Positions 35,879 to 47,095 of a DNA stretch of 64,000 nucleotides are shown here, piece after piece. The position numbers were made by a program, and so were the translations under genes. Positions within the stretch are counted from its first letter, which is position 1. The number at the start of each line of letters is the position of its first letter. The notes beneath the pieces are model-generated. The model searched no databases and was not told the origin of the DNA. It saw only the letters and a list, made by a program, of their open reading frames with translations. This DNA comes from Paguma larvata (Eukaryota; Chordata; Mammalia; Carnivora; Viverridae): positions 43,940,215-44,004,214 of the forward strand of contig CM057835.1 of assembly GCA_030068075.1 (NCBI GenBank), in the 5' to 3' direction.

Positions 35879-36502
35879 AAAAAAGTTATTACTCTATATT
35901 CTATATGTTTGAGGAGCCAAAGACTGAACACATTATGTTGCAACATAGAAAATATGACAAAGAACAAAATAAAATTTCTAAAAGTGAAAATTACAATGTC
36001 TGAAAAATATTCCTGACAGGATTGACAGCAAGTTACATATTAGAGAAGAAAAAATTAGTGAGCTTGAAGATACAGTAATAGAAACTAAAATTAAACACGG
36101 ATTTTTTAAAAGGCTGAAACAAAAAGGAATAGAGCATCACTGAGCTGTGGGACAACTTCACGTCATTGAAGTTTCAACAGGAACGTGTGTAGAGGGTGGG
36201 GGGACAGCAAAATTTATGAATAAATAATGGTTGAGTATTTTCCAAAATTGAAGATGATAATCAACCCACAGATCCCGGGGCTCAATGAACTCTGAGCAAA
36301 AGAGACTTGAAGAAAAATGTACCAATGCACATCATAATCAAATTGCTTAAAAACAGTGATAAAGAAAAAAATCTGAAAAGCAGCCATGGGGGGAGGGAAA
36401 AGTTATAAACAGAAAAAAAGATAAAAATGATAGAAAAGATAAAAATGACAGAAAATTTCCTGTCAGAAACAATACAAGCCAGAGGATAATGGAGCAACAA
36501 CT

Positions 36503-36728
36503 TTATTTTTCATTGTTTACTTTTAATTTTTTTAAGTTTGTTTATTTTGTGTGAGACAGAGACTGCATACGTGTGAGCGGGGGTAAGGCAGAGAGAGAAA
36601 ATCCTAAGCAGGCTTCACACTGTCAGTGCGGAGCCTTGTGTGGGGCTCAAACTTATAAACTGTGAGATCATGACCTGAGCCAAAATCAAGAGCTGGAGGC
36701 TTAACTGATTGAGCCACCCAGGCATCCC
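36503..36728 (-). mobile_element. Can-SINE, antisense
   Basis: It sits between the target duplications GGAGCAACAAC (36491-36501) and GGAACAACAAA (36730-36740). It ends TTGAGCCACCCAGGCATCCC. It is inserted in the ORF1-like part of the L1 fossil. Confidence 0.93.
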
Positions 36729-37027
36729 TGGAACAACAAAAGTACTGAAAGACAAAAACTGTCAACTTACATTTCTATACCCAGTAAAAATATCTATAAA
36801 AAACAAAGAATTTCCAGACATACAAAGCTTAAAAGATTTCATCAACAGTAAGTAGATCTCTCTATTAAAATGTTGAAGGAAGTCCTTCAGACAGAAGGAA
36901 AATGATACCATATGGAAACTTGCATCTATACAAAGCATTAAGAGCACTGGAAATGATAGCTACACAGGTAAACATAAAAGGCTTTATTTCTTATAATTTA
37001 AATATATTTAAAGGATAATTAACTATT

Positions 37028-37243
37028 GGGGCACCTGGGTGGCTCAGTCACTTAAGCATCTGACTCTTGATTTTGGCTCAGGTCATAATCTCACAGTTCG
37101 TGGGTTTGAGTCCCATGTCAGACTCCACACTGACAGTGCACAGCCTGCCTTGGGATTCTCTCTCTCTCTCTCTGCCCCTCCTCTCTGTAAGCACACACAC
37201 ACTCTCTCTCTCTCTCTCGAAATAAATAGGCTTTAAAAAAAAA
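37028..37243 (+). mobile_element. Can-SINE
   Basis: It starts GGGGCACCTGGGTGGCTCAG, contains CT and CA dinucleotide runs, and ends GAAATAAATAGGCTTTAAAA. It separates the ORF1-side and ORF2-side parts of the L1 fossil. Confidence 0.94.
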
Positions 37244-38594
37244 GAAATCAACAACAGAAAGATCTCTAGAAAATTCCTAAATATTTGAAAACTAAGCACG
37301 CATTTCTAAATAACACATGAATCTAAGAAGAAATCAAAAGGGCATTTAGAAAGTATTTTGAATTGAATTAAAATGAAAATATATCAGAATGTGTAGGATT
37401 CTGCTAGAGTGGTACTCAGGGGGTAATTATAGCACAAAATATCTATATGAGAAAAGAAGGAAGGCTTCCAATCAATGACCCCCCACCCCCACCTTAAAAA
37501 GCTAGAAAAAGAAGAGCAAATGAAATCCAAAGGAAGCAGAAGAACAAAAATAATAAAGATCAGAATGGAAATCAATAAAACAGAAACAGAAAACACAATA
37601 GAGAAAAGCAATAAATCAAAATTGGTTCTTTGAGAAAATCAACAACATTGATAAAGCTAGCCAAGACTCATCAGGGAAATAAAGCAAGAAGACACAAATA
37701 GTTAATATGAGAGATGAGCCAAAGAGTAAATCAATGAAGGAGCCCAGAGTCTAAGTCAGATCTGGCCAACTATTGCACACATGCCCTATGGACTCCCTTG
37801 GGTTCCGGGAGGCACAGCAGATTGACAAACAGCTTGGGCCTGCCTTGTGTAAAATTTTCCTGGGTCCATAAAAGTGTTCTAACAAGTTTAATAACTTTCC
37901 AAATTACACATTTGCAACCCAAACCCTTCCCAGCAACACTTTTCTGTAAAAGATGTATCTTGTTACTGTCTAGATGAATCTGTGAGGGATTTTTTTTTAA
38001 ACATCACTTCTTTTATTTGGCAAATTATCTGACTTTCAACATTAATTTTAAAAATAGATTCTTAAATTCTGTACTTCTTTCAAACTCAGAGCATTTGCCA
38101 GAAAAGCAAAGTAACTGTGGCTTCTCTTTCAAAGATGCTTTATGCGTGGCCACGTGCTGGAATCCTGGCTCCGTTAGAGTTTTAGGTGGGGCTACCTCCT
38201 CTTCTTATAAACATCAGGAAGTAACTATAGGGTTAATCAGAGCGATGGAATAGGGGTGGAGAAAAGAAACTTAAACAGTCTGATCTTTCCCTCTGCCTCT
38301 CCAGGCTGAATGTGGCTGATAAATGAGTTCATCTCCCACACAAAACAGTCTTTGTTTTTTTCTGTGGCTTCCTGGCTTTTACACTGCTAAGAAAAGACAA
38401 AAGGTAACACGGTTTGCCTCAACCTGCCTACTTACCGCTCACTGGAGCTTTTCATTCTTAGGCTCACAATCCAGTAGAAACATTTCTTGAAATTTGCCTT
38501 GATTTCCGTGTTAACTACTTTTGCCCTCAATTCCATCTGACAATATCCAAACCTTCAGAAAAGGGGAAACGGAAGGACAAAGAACACCCTACAC

Positions 38595-38810
38595 CCTTTT
38601 CCTTAGATTCATCGGTTGTTAACATTTTGCCACATTTACTCTCCCACTTCTTTGTTGTTCTGGCTGAGTCATGTGAAAATAAATTGCACCTATCCTGACA
38701 GTTCACCCCTAAGTACTTCCGCATGAAATCTCCAGAGAGAAAGAACATTACTCCTACGTAACTCTCAAGAAATTTAACACTGATTTGATAATCTCCCTTC
38801 CTCACCCATT
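38595..38810 (+). repeat. Old L1 3'-region fragment
   Basis: GTTAACATTTTGCCACATTT, ACCCCTAAGTACTTCCGCAT and AAGAAATTTAACACTGATTT follow the order of a common L1M 3' segment. A CT/CA microsatellite interrupts its end. Confidence 0.5.

Positions 38811-38868
<58 letters not shown>
38811..38868. repeat. (TC)n(CA)n microsatellite
   Basis: A compound tract: CT repeats with one GT interruption, followed by CA repeats. Confidence 0.95.
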
Positions 38869-39066
38869 CACACACTCTCGACAATTGTTTTTAGAACTGT
38901 TTTGTTTGCTCATTCTGGAATGAGTCGAGAATCACACGTTGCATTTAGTTGTCATATTGCCCAGTGCTTTTTAACCTGCACTAAATGTGTCTGTCTGCTT
39001 GCCACTCCCACCAACTGGGGAGTCTCGGACAAATGAAAGCTTGATTGTGCAATTAATTCAGAATTT

Positions 39067-39294
39067 GGGGCACCTGGGTGGCCCAATCGGTTAAGCATCT
39101 GACTTTGGCTCAGGTCATGATCTCATGGTTCGTGACTTGGAGCCCTGCGTGGGGCTCTCCACTCTCAGCACAGAGCCTGCTTCGGATCCTCTGTCCCTCT
39201 CTCTCTCTGCCCTTACCTCACTTGCATGTTCTCTCTCTCTCTCTCTCTCCCTCTCTCTTTTCTCTCCCACTGTCAAAAATAAACATTTTTTTTA
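39067..39294 (+). mobile_element. Can-SINE
   Basis: It starts GGGGCACCTGGGTGGCCCAA and ends TGTCAAAAATAAACATT plus T/A. ATTCAGAATTT before and ATTCAGAACTC after form the target duplication. The CT block is expanded. Confidence 0.94.
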
Positions 39295-39599
39295 AAATTC
39301 AGAACTCATAAACCTTGAAGTAAAGCCCCGAGTCTTAGACACATGGTTCCAAAGGGCAGAAGCAGCTCTTTCCTTAAATCATCCTTTTGAATAAATGATG
39401 TAACTCACTTTTAAATGGTGGAGGGCACCAAGTCAGGGAAAGCACCGTCTCAGCTTTCATGCGAACGCTCCCCTCACAAGCCATGCTGGGGTTTGCCAGG
39501 CGGCTGATGGGGGACAGCTGCACAGTGACGAACTTAGGCAATTTGCAGTGAAGCCTGACACTCGTCATAGGACATCCTCACCCTCACAGACACTCCGAG

Positions 39600-39722
39600 C
39601 TTTTTTTTCTTAATTATTTTTTTAAGTAGTGTTCATACCCAGTGTGAAGCCCAGTCGGGGGCTTGAATGCACGACCCTGAGACTAAGACCTGAGCTTAAC
39701 TGACTGAGCCACCCAGGTGCCT
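39600..39722 (-). mobile_element. Older Can-SINE subfamily, antisense
   Basis: It opens with TTTTTTTTCTTAATTATTTT and has the shorter body TACCCAGTGTGAAGCCCAGT with GAATGCACGACCCTGAGACT. It closes CTGAGCCACCCAGGTGCCTC. It lacks the long GA block of the felid type. Confidence 0.85.
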
Positions 39723-39844
39723 CAAGAGCTGGGGGTCTTAGCAGCAGCCCGCCTCCCTCCCACGGAAGGACTCACTTGCACACCATCCCGGCCATGGTCT
39801 TCTGGCTTCTCTTTCAACACCTTGATCATGGGAAGCTTGAAGAG

Positions 39845-39965
39845 TCCATCACACTGGAAACCGGAACATCTGGGTTCCAGCCTTAGCTTTGCCACTCACG
39901 AATGTGTGACCTTGACCAGGTCACTTAAACATTCTGTCTTTAGCCATACAGTTTCTCTAGCTTTG
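39845..39965 (+). repeat. MIR element
   Basis: ATCTGGGTTCCAGCCTTAGC, TTTGCCACTCACGAATGTGT and GACCTTGACCAGGTCACTTA give the MIR core in order. Confidence 0.7.
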
Positions 39966-40649
39966 ATGAGGCCACAGCATCGTCTGCTTCGACTCTGGCT
40001 GTGTGGGGAGCATGGGAGAGGATGGGGAACGGCAAAGCCCTGCACAAATGTAGGCTTTTACTACCATTATGGGGAGCTCGCTGCCATCGGATGTGACAGG
40101 CCTTTGTTACCCTTTGTCTTCCCCTGGGGCAACTGGCCTCCAGTGTTTGAAGAAAGACGTTGCATCAGCCCTTAAAACCTTCTCCACCGGATTAAACAGC
40201 CCCCATTTCTTCAACTAAAATGCCCCCAATCTTGGCATCACACCCAACTTAGTACAGCCCAAGAAGCAGACACCACTCTGAGCTTGACTTCGATCGAGGC
40301 AGGAGTCCCATACTCCTTACATAATTGGTCCTTCTTAGCCACATGAAGAACTTGCTGTTAGTCCTGGTGACATTTCAGAGAATTGGTGTTTTTCCTTCAT
40401 TCCAGCCTCTCGGGTGCTCTGGGAACCTCCATCTGGCCCCAGGAGACTATTTCACCCTCTTTCTAGCTTCGAGTCATGCGAGAGTTCTGTGAGCGTGATT
40501 TGGTCTTCCCCCAAATCACTGACGTAATTGTCCAACTGAAGCCTACTGTCAAAGTTCTCTCTTCAGGATGACCCCAGTCCATTGATCAGTATTCTGTGGG
40601 TAAAGGTGCCTCAACAGCCATGACCTCACAGGACTGTGCTGTCATTCAA

Positions 40650-40790
40650 TATAGTTCATTCATTCATTCATTCATTCATTCATTTTCCAGTTATTGAGCA
40701 CTTCCTGGGTACCAGCCCTGCTCTATGCACCACTCCGAGATGAAGAAGACAAACGTGATGCCCTTACAGCTTTTCGTAAGCTCATCCTGA
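40650..40790 (-). repeat. L2 3'-end fragment, antisense
   Basis: After the TTCA repeats come CAGTTATTGAGCACTTCCTG, GGTACCAGCCCTGCTCTATG and CTTACAGCTTTTCGTAAGCT, the reversed L2 end. Confidence 0.65.
40655..40684. repeat. (ATTC)n microsatellite
   Basis: About seven and a half TTCA units, expanded from the TTCATTCATTCA end of a reversed L2. Confidence 0.95.
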
Positions 40791-40854
40791 CTATTTTGTC
40801 TATGCCACTCTCCGTATTGACCCTTCCGGTAAGTCTATCAGAAGGGAAATGACA

Positions 40855-41045
40855 GGGGCACCTGGATGGCTCAGTCGGTTAACCGTCTGACTCTCGATCC
40901 CGGCTCAGGTCAGGATCTCACAGTTCATGAGTCCGAGCCCTACATCAGGCTCTGTGCTGATGGCACGGAGCCAGCTTGGGATTCTGTCTCTCTGTCTCTC
41001 TGCCCCTCCCCCACCTGTGCTCTCTTTCTCTCTCTCAAAACAAAG
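40855..41045 (+). mobile_element. Can-SINE
   Basis: It starts GGGGCACCTGGATGGCTCAG and contains GCTCTGTGCTGATGGCACGG. The tail is reduced to CTCTCAAAACAAAG. Confidence 0.92.
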
Positions 41046-41236
41046 CGGGTGGGTGGAGTTAGATCTTCTGAAGGGTTCAGAGGAGTCCGCTTTCTTGGAA
41101 AACTATTTATGAACATGTTCCAGAATTTGGTGAGAAATTTGGGTATCAGCGTAGACACGCCCCTCCCACCTAAGTACAGTTCCCTGCCCCCCTGCCCACT
41201 TCCCTGTGAACCGATCACTATATACAACACCTGCAA

Positions 41237-41260
41237 CCCCCCACCCCCCCCACCCCCACC
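41237..41260. repeat. C-rich tract
   Basis: Runs of 6, 8 and 5 C separated by A, followed by CC. G-quadruplex potential on the minus strand. Confidence 0.85.
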
Positions 41261-41616
41261 AGCCATTGCGCATAGAGCAGCTCTGTTTACCTGGGACTCT
41301 CCCCACCGCTGATCAGCCCAGAGCCTTTTACCCCGGGGATACATCGCTGGGTCCTAGAGCCTCTGGTCTCAGGCTGATTAGCTCTTCAAAAGAGGAACCA
41401 TCAATCTAGATTCGGTGGGCCCCCAAGTTCACAGCCACAGGAAAATTCAGATGCAAATGTGCAGCGGAAGCCACAGTGAGAGCATCTGATTCTCTGGTTC
41501 AGTCCGGAGGCCTGATTGATCCCTACCCTCGCTTCTGTAACGCAGCCCGGTGTCCTTACGATAAGCTCTGCCTTATTTAAACTGTTTAAATTGGCTTATG
41601 CTATTTGAAATTTTAT

Positions 41617-41737
41617 TTAAAAAAATTGTTTTTAAGATTTTATTTTTAAGTTATCTCTACACCCAATGTGGGGCTTGAACTCACAACCCTGAGATCAAGA
41701 GTCACATGCTCTACTGATTGAGCCAGCCAGGCACCCT
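41617..41737 (-). mobile_element. Older Can-SINE subfamily, antisense
   Basis: It contains AAGTTATCTCTACACCCAAT, GTGGGGCTTGAACTCACAAC and CTGATTGAGCCAGCCAGGCA. Target duplication: GCTATTTGAAATTTTA (from 41600) and GTTATTTGCAATTTTA (from 41739). Confidence 0.9.
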
Positions 41738-42114
41738 GTTATTTGCAATTTTAAAATCCTAATCCATAACACAGAAAAGATGCCATTAATAGCCCATTTT
41801 TAGATCCTTTTTTGATAATGGAAACACTTACTGACTTTCAGTTTTTACCCCCTTGCCACTTCCTCTAGGAAACCTACAAGTCCTTCCCTCATCCGGGATT
41901 GTGTTTCATCTAGACCAGGAGGCTTAAATTCATGCCAGCTCACAATCTGCCACAGTTTTAAAGTCTAGTTCCTTCCTTACTGTGTTTGATTTACTCCTTC
42001 CAATTTAAAGTCCATTCTCTCAGATCAGAAAGGCCGAAATAAAACAGCAGTGAAAGAGATTGGTTTTCTCTTGGCCCCTGTCGGCACCACCCTCTCCCTC
42101 CTTCCTGCCTGGAG

Positions 42115-42290
42115 AATCTCTGTGGCACGATGGATACCAGTGTAGGCACCGATCCTGCTCACCGGCTGTGTGACCCTGGGAACATTAGGCAATCTCTCTG
42201 TGTCTCAGAGTCCGCATCTAAAACCTAGGGGTGACGGCAGAGTCTAATGCATAGGACTCCTGTGAGACTTTGAATAAGTGAATTCATACA
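42115..42290 (+). repeat. MIR element
   Basis: ACCGGCTGTGTGACCCTGGG, CAATCTCTCTGTGTCTCAGA and ATAGGACTCCTGTGAGACTT follow MIR order. Confidence 0.7.
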
Positions 42291-43029
42291 CACAGAGGAC
42301 AGGATTCGGGGCATGTTCACCGCCATTTTTTTCTCTTCTTATTCTGCCTAAGCCAAGAGCCTCCTTTTGTGTGTACATTCAAAGTCCCTATAAGCTTCAC
42401 TGTTAGTCTTGCCATGTTTCGTGAATCTTATCTTTCCTGAGGGTTTTCTTGTTTCCTGGTGAATGAGAAAAATAAAACCCAGGCTGACTACTAACTCGAG
42501 GAGGAAAAATTCGCTCCTGGAACGTCCCAGCACACCCTCCAAATGAGCGCTTTGCCCTACACTGGTCTCTGCAGGCAGCTCTGCTTCCCCAGGTGTCACC
42601 CTCGGCAGGCCTCAGAGCCCGCCGCTGCCCCTTCCCTGCGCTCTGAGGCTTCTCCACGCTGCACAACTTGGGCAAGAAGGCCGTGCCCTCCTGCTTGAAG
42701 AAATGCCTGCTCCTCCCCAGGAAACCCACCTCGGTGGGGCTTTACATGGCCTGGAAGTCCTTTACAGTGAAATAAGCGAGTCTCTCATCCTCAAATCAAA
42801 CAGGTTTCAGAGTTGAGAAGGCTCTCTCCTGTGGTCCCCTCCTCCATCCCTCTGTTATTTTCCTCTTTTGACATAAAGGCATCGGTGAAATAAAACACGC
42901 CAAAACGGACGCGGAGAGACGGCAGGTCCTCACTAAGGCAGCATCTACAAAACCACCCTCAAGTTTCGTCAGCTCCTGGCGCTGCCAATGGCACCATCTG
43001 AGAAGCAGCGCTGGAAACAAGACAAGGAA

Positions 43030-44545
43030 GGAAGAAGGGAGGTTCATCCATTCACTCGCGGGCCAAGCGCGGAGTGGGGCCGGTGAGCCAGGCCCGGTGC
43101 TAGCCACCAAGGGAGGCGGGCGGGAGGGGCCGGCTCCTGCCTGTCAGGGAGCTCCCAGCAAGGGGAGGCGGTAGCCTTGTAATAGCGGAGTCCATCGGTG
43201 CCCTGAGGGTGTGTGCAGTGGCGCCTGGGACACAGGGAAAGGAGCAGACAATTCTAGGGAATCTGTCCTAGGGAAGCCGGAGAAGCCCTGACGAGGCCGG
43301 GGGAGGAGGAGAATCTTGTAGGATGACTCCGCCAGGAAGACTGAGAAGGAAATGGGAAGCAGAGAGTGTTTCATGTAGAGACAACCGTCCAGGCCGAGCC
43401 AGAGGGAGGCTCGAACAAGCGCGATGCCAGTGTGCTGAGCATAGCAAGGTCCCTGTATAGCGGGAACTGGGGCTCGGAAAGGACCTCTCTGCAGAAATCT
43501 AGGCCCCAAAACCAACTCAGCATCCCTGAGGTGGGGGGAGGGGACCTACCTCCAAAGACCCTGAGGCCAGGCGGGCCCAGTGGGGGAGCCAGCCACGACC
43601 AACAAGGAATCGTTATATTTCTAAGCAGGAGAGTGATGTAATTAGATTTGTTTTTGCGAATTTTTGTGGCAGAATGGAGTAGGAAGCAGAGCAGACAGAG
43701 ACTGGAGAGATAAATCAGGAGATTATTCCAGCTGTCCTGCAGAGCTATTATGATAAATGAAAGCAATTGGGAGGTAGAAGAGGGGGTGAATTCATGAGAC
43801 CTTTCCAAGGTAGGGACCACAGAAGATGAGCTGGTGGATGTGGGTGGGGGAGGAGAGAAAGAATCAAGAATGATTCCAGGGTCTACCTCAGGCTCCCAGA
43901 GGGTTGGGGAGCCCCTAAGAGAAAGAGGGAAGGGGGGCAGGAAGGAGCTTGCGTTTGTAGGGCATGTAAAGAGGACTCTCAACAGAGTTTGGTGTTGAGT
44001 ATGTGGCAGGACGGTGGCTGTGGGCAACCAGGTGTCCAGACAAGGGGACAGTTAGAGCAGACACCAGGGAAGGAGCTAAGCTTACACATGTGGCTTTGGA
44101 GTGATGACTGACAAGAAATCGCCTGAAGCCCAGGGAGCGTACGGGTGTGTGTGTGTGTGTGTGAGGGGGTGCACACCTGGAGACGCCACCAGCCCAGACG
44201 TGGGTAGAGACCCAGAATGAGCAGCCCAGGGGGAGGAAACAAATGAGGGGGGAAATTGGGGTGCAGGGGGTGTTTCAAAGGGAGAATGAAAGCATCCAAT
44301 GCCTGAGAGAGGTCACGTAGGGACAGGACCGAAACCCATTTATCAGGTGTGGCAATAACAAGGCCATTGCCGCCCCGTGAGGAAGCGATTGTGATGAGCT
44401 CGGATTCAGAGCCAGACCACAGCAGGCTCAGAAGGGAATCAGGGGCAAGGGGGGTAGAGACAGTGATTGTACACTGGTTCTTTTAAGAACTTCTGGAGGA
44501 AAAGAGACGCAGGCCAGTAGCTAGAAGGAAATGGCAGAGGGAAAT
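43030..44545 (-). mobile_element. Long L2 LINE copy, antisense
   Basis: It begins with the reversed 3' end (GAGCCAGGCCCGGTGCTAGC, CTGTCAGGGAGCTCCCAGCA). It runs through GCAGGAGAGTGATGTAATTA, CAGGAGATTATTCCAGCTGT and AATCAAGAATGATTCCAGG, up to AATGCCTGAGAGAGGTCACG. Read on the minus strand, a stretch near 43650-43760 still gives a peptide resembling the L2 protein (LHSATKIRKNKSNYITLLL against the family's LHTAAR...KSDHVTPLL). The copy is inactive, with stops and indels. Confidence 0.8.
44144..44163. repeat. (GT)n microsatellite
   Basis: Ten GT units inside the antisense L2. Confidence 0.95.
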
Positions 44546-44969
44546 ACACAATTCCCTTCCAAAAAAACCTTTTACTTTATTAAAATGGCACCCCTTAACA
44601 CGTATGATTGGGTATAGCTATTATTTTCTACGCCCTACAAACCAAGAATTATTCGGAATACTTTCTACTCCAAAAATTTCTATAGGGTATTTGCCAAGGG
44701 TACAGGCTCAGAAAGTTAGGGTGATAATATTTTTTCAGTTTGAATATTTGCAAATCATATCTATTTCATATTATCTAATATTCTTACAGTAAAAAAAATA
44801 GAATAAAATTAACACCAGGGTTACAAGTGAGCTTTACATGATGTTTATAAGAAGGAGTGTGACAAGAATGAGGTTCAAAGTCTACACTCCTCACATAACG
44901 CTTCAACCACAGACATGTTTCCATGAATAGTGTCACCTGTATCCTCAAGACAGCTTGATAATAACACAA

Positions 44970-45060
44970 ATAACAGCAAACATTTATACAGTGCTTACTA
45001 TATTTCAGGCAATATCCTAAATGCTTTAATATACGAACCTAATCATTATAATGTGGCTAT
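44970..45060 (-). repeat. MIR fragment, antisense
   Basis: CAAACATTTATACAGTGCTT, ACTATATTTCAGGCAATATC and CTAAATGCTTTAATATACGA match the reversed MIR/MIRb end. Confidence 0.55.
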
Positions 45061-45351
45061 ATATTTATATGAATATATAAAATATTTTTTTCCTGGTTTT
45101 TACTGTTACGGTAATAGGAATTGAAAGAAGAATTATTAATACCACATGCAGAGAAAAACTCAACCAAAGAACTCTAAAATATGTAGTAAATGCTTTTTTT
45201 TTCCTTTTTCTTTCTTCGTTCATTTTGGATGTTGGTGGTAAACTTTCAAGTGGCATGATTTAAAAAAAAAATTATGCCATTCTTCACATCTAGGATCAGA
45301 GAAGGATACTTTTTTGTTTTCTTGCATGACTGTCTGAAAATGTGCAATATG

Positions 45352-45518
45352 TGACTCAGTCAGTGGAGCGTCTGACTCAGGTCATGATTTCGTGGTTCAT
45401 GAGTTCGAGCCCCGCATTGGGCTTGCTGCTGTCAGTGTAGAGTCTGCTTTGGATTTTGTCTCCCTCTCTCTCTGCCCCGTCTCTGCTCATGCTCTCTCTC
45501 TCAAAAATAAATATTTTA
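45352..45518 (+). mobile_element. Can-SINE, 5' truncated
   Basis: It starts inside the tRNA-like head (GACTCAGTCAGTGGAGCGTC) and ends TCAAAAATAAATATTTTA. A complete SINE follows without any gap. Confidence 0.9.
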
Positions 45519-45770
45519 GGGGCGCCTGGGTGGCTCCGTCGGTTGAGCGTCCGACTTCAGCTCAGGTCTTGATCTCATGACTTGTGGGTTCGAGTCCCGT
45601 GTCAGGCTCTGTGCTGATAGCTCAGAGCCGGAAGCCTGCTTCAGATTCTGTGTCTCCTTCTCTCTCTCTACCCCTCCTCTGCTCATGCTCTGTCTCTCTC
45701 TGTCTCTCAAAAATAAATAAACATTAAAAATAAATTTTAAAAAAATAAGTAAATAAACATTTTAAAAAAA
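45519..45770 (+). mobile_element. Can-SINE, long tail
   Basis: It starts GGGGCGCCTGGGTGGCTCCG. The tail holds several AATAAATAAACATT-like units. It was inserted right behind or within the tail of the preceding copy. Confidence 0.94.
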
Positions 45771-45844
45771 GAAAGTGCACAGTAGGAAGTTCTTCAAATA
45801 TGAAACTTTTACCTTTGAAAGGGGAAAAAAAATACCTAAAACAA

Positions 45845-45950
45845 TCTTATGGAAAAAATGCTGTCATTATCCCATTTTGCAGATAAGGAAATTAGCTCAG
45901 AGGGTCTAAGTAACCCACTCATGGTCACGTAGCTAGTGAGAGGTAAATTT
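45845..45950 (-). repeat. MIR fragment, antisense
   Basis: ATTATCCCATTTTGCAGATA, AGGAAATTAGCTCAGAGGGT and CACTCATGGTCACGTAGCTA are the reversed MIR core. Confidence 0.7.
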
Positions 45951-46079
45951 TTTAAATGATTTTATTACATTTAGAAATTAAAGTGAAGCTCTCAAATACA
46001 AAGGGAGTTAAAAACACAAGACAAAAAGTAATAATAATAAAAAACAAACAAACAAACAAACACAAAAACACAAAAGGAC

Positions 46080-46445
46080 CAAAGCCAGAAATGATGCAAA
46101 TGTCCTCCAACAACAGAGAATCGGTAAACAAAACTGTGGTTTATTCAACCAACAAAATACTACTCAGCGATTTAAAAGGATGAAATACTGACCCACGCAA
46201 CACCGTGAATGAATCTCAAGAAATTTAGGTGGAATCGAGTGCCAAGCAACCAAAGAACACCTGCCTCACAGTTCCATGTATACGGTGTTCCAGAACAGGC
46301 GAGACTAAAGCAGTGGTTGCCTCTAGAGTGGAGGTGAGGGGGTGGGGGCCCGTGTCTAGAAAGGGGCTTGGGGGAATTTGGGGGTTTGTGAAAATGTTTT
46401 CTATGAGGGTGATGGTCCCAAATGTAGTCATATATAAATACACTT
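46080..46445 (+). mobile_element. L1M 3'-end fragment
   Basis: Clear order of an L1M 3' end: CAAATGTCCTCCAACAACAG, AATACTACTCAGCGATTTAA, GTGAATGAATCTCAAGAAAT, TCCAGAACAGGCGAGACTAA, AGCAGTGGTTGCCTCTAGAG and GAAAATGTTTTCTATGAGGG. Confidence 0.85.
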
Positions 46446-46719
46446 TAGAAAACAGTACAAGGTCCAGAGAGAACTGGTGGCGCGAGGCTGAGAAGGAGGC
46501 TGGAAACAACCCACGATGGCGAGCTGAGCTCCAGGCGAGCCTCTAAGGTGTGGGAAGGAGAAAGAGTCAGCCCGGTGGCCTACAATACGGGCCGGAGGAG
46601 GGAATTAGCCCCAGAGAGCTCATGTGTCATTCAGCTGGACGAGTGAGCACACACAAGGATTCTTTTCCAAGGGCAGAGGTTCTTGGGGTTAAGGACGTTA
46701 GGGCCGGAAGAGAATCCCC

Positions 46720-46815
46720 CCTTTATCGATAAGTACTCAGTGTTAGTGACTTATTCGTGGTTACACAGCTAATTAGCCACAGAGCTGGGATTAGCGCTTA
46801 GTTCTTTTACATCAA
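46720..46815 (-). repeat. MIR fragment, antisense
   Basis: GACTTATTCGTGGTTACACA followed by GCTAATTAGCCACAGAGCTG and GGATTAGCGC is the reversed MIR left part. Confidence 0.6.
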
Positions 46816-46939
46816 TAGGATGAATCAATTGGGGGTAATGTCAGGCCCGCTTCACCTCCCACTGCTAATGAGGGCTCTTACCCTTGCTTACACAAAGTGA
46901 GGAATGACTTCCAGTCGCCTTTTGTTTTTTGTTTTTATG

Positions 46940-47095
46940 TTTTTTAATGACCTTCATTAATCACCTACCATTGGCCAGGTGCTGTTAGGTGCTGACGATT
47001 AAAAAATAAAAAGCCACGGCCGCTGTTCTCAGATAACTAAAGGTTTGTTAGGGGAGACCCCCGTGAGAGACAACACACTTGGGTGAAGAGCATAA
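46940..47095 (-). repeat. L2 3'-end fragment, antisense
   Basis: CCTACCATTGGCCAGGTGCT, GTTAGGTGCTGACGATTAAA and a GGGAGACCCCCGTGAGAGAC block resemble the reversed L2 3' end. Confidence 0.55.

Larger units (their letters stand above)
34845..37735 (+). mobile_element. L1M fossil: ORF1 region into ORF2
   Basis: This is the longest repeat in the window. The first part has CAAAGAAGCAGGAAAAGACA and TTGACAAAAACATTAAAACA. The ORF1-like part has GAGCTGTGGGACAACTTCAC, CACATCATAATCAAATTGCT, AGAAACAATACAAGCCAGAG and GAAGTCCTTCAGACAGAAGG. After the SINE at 37 kb, ORF2-like sequence follows, such as ACACATGAATCTAAGAAGAA and TTGGTTCTTTGAGAAAATCA. It ends abruptly near 37735. Three SINEs interrupt it. Numerous stops show there is no functional protein. 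Confidence 0.8.

Noticed and set aside
35721..37236. Short frames with LSLSAPPL-type peptides
   Set aside because: These are translations of the CT-rich SINE middle and recur at every SINE copy.
43371..44027. 218-codon minus-strand open frame, the longest in the window
   Set aside because: It runs along an antisense L2 LINE and into its flank. The recognisable part is L2 protein relic and not a host gene.
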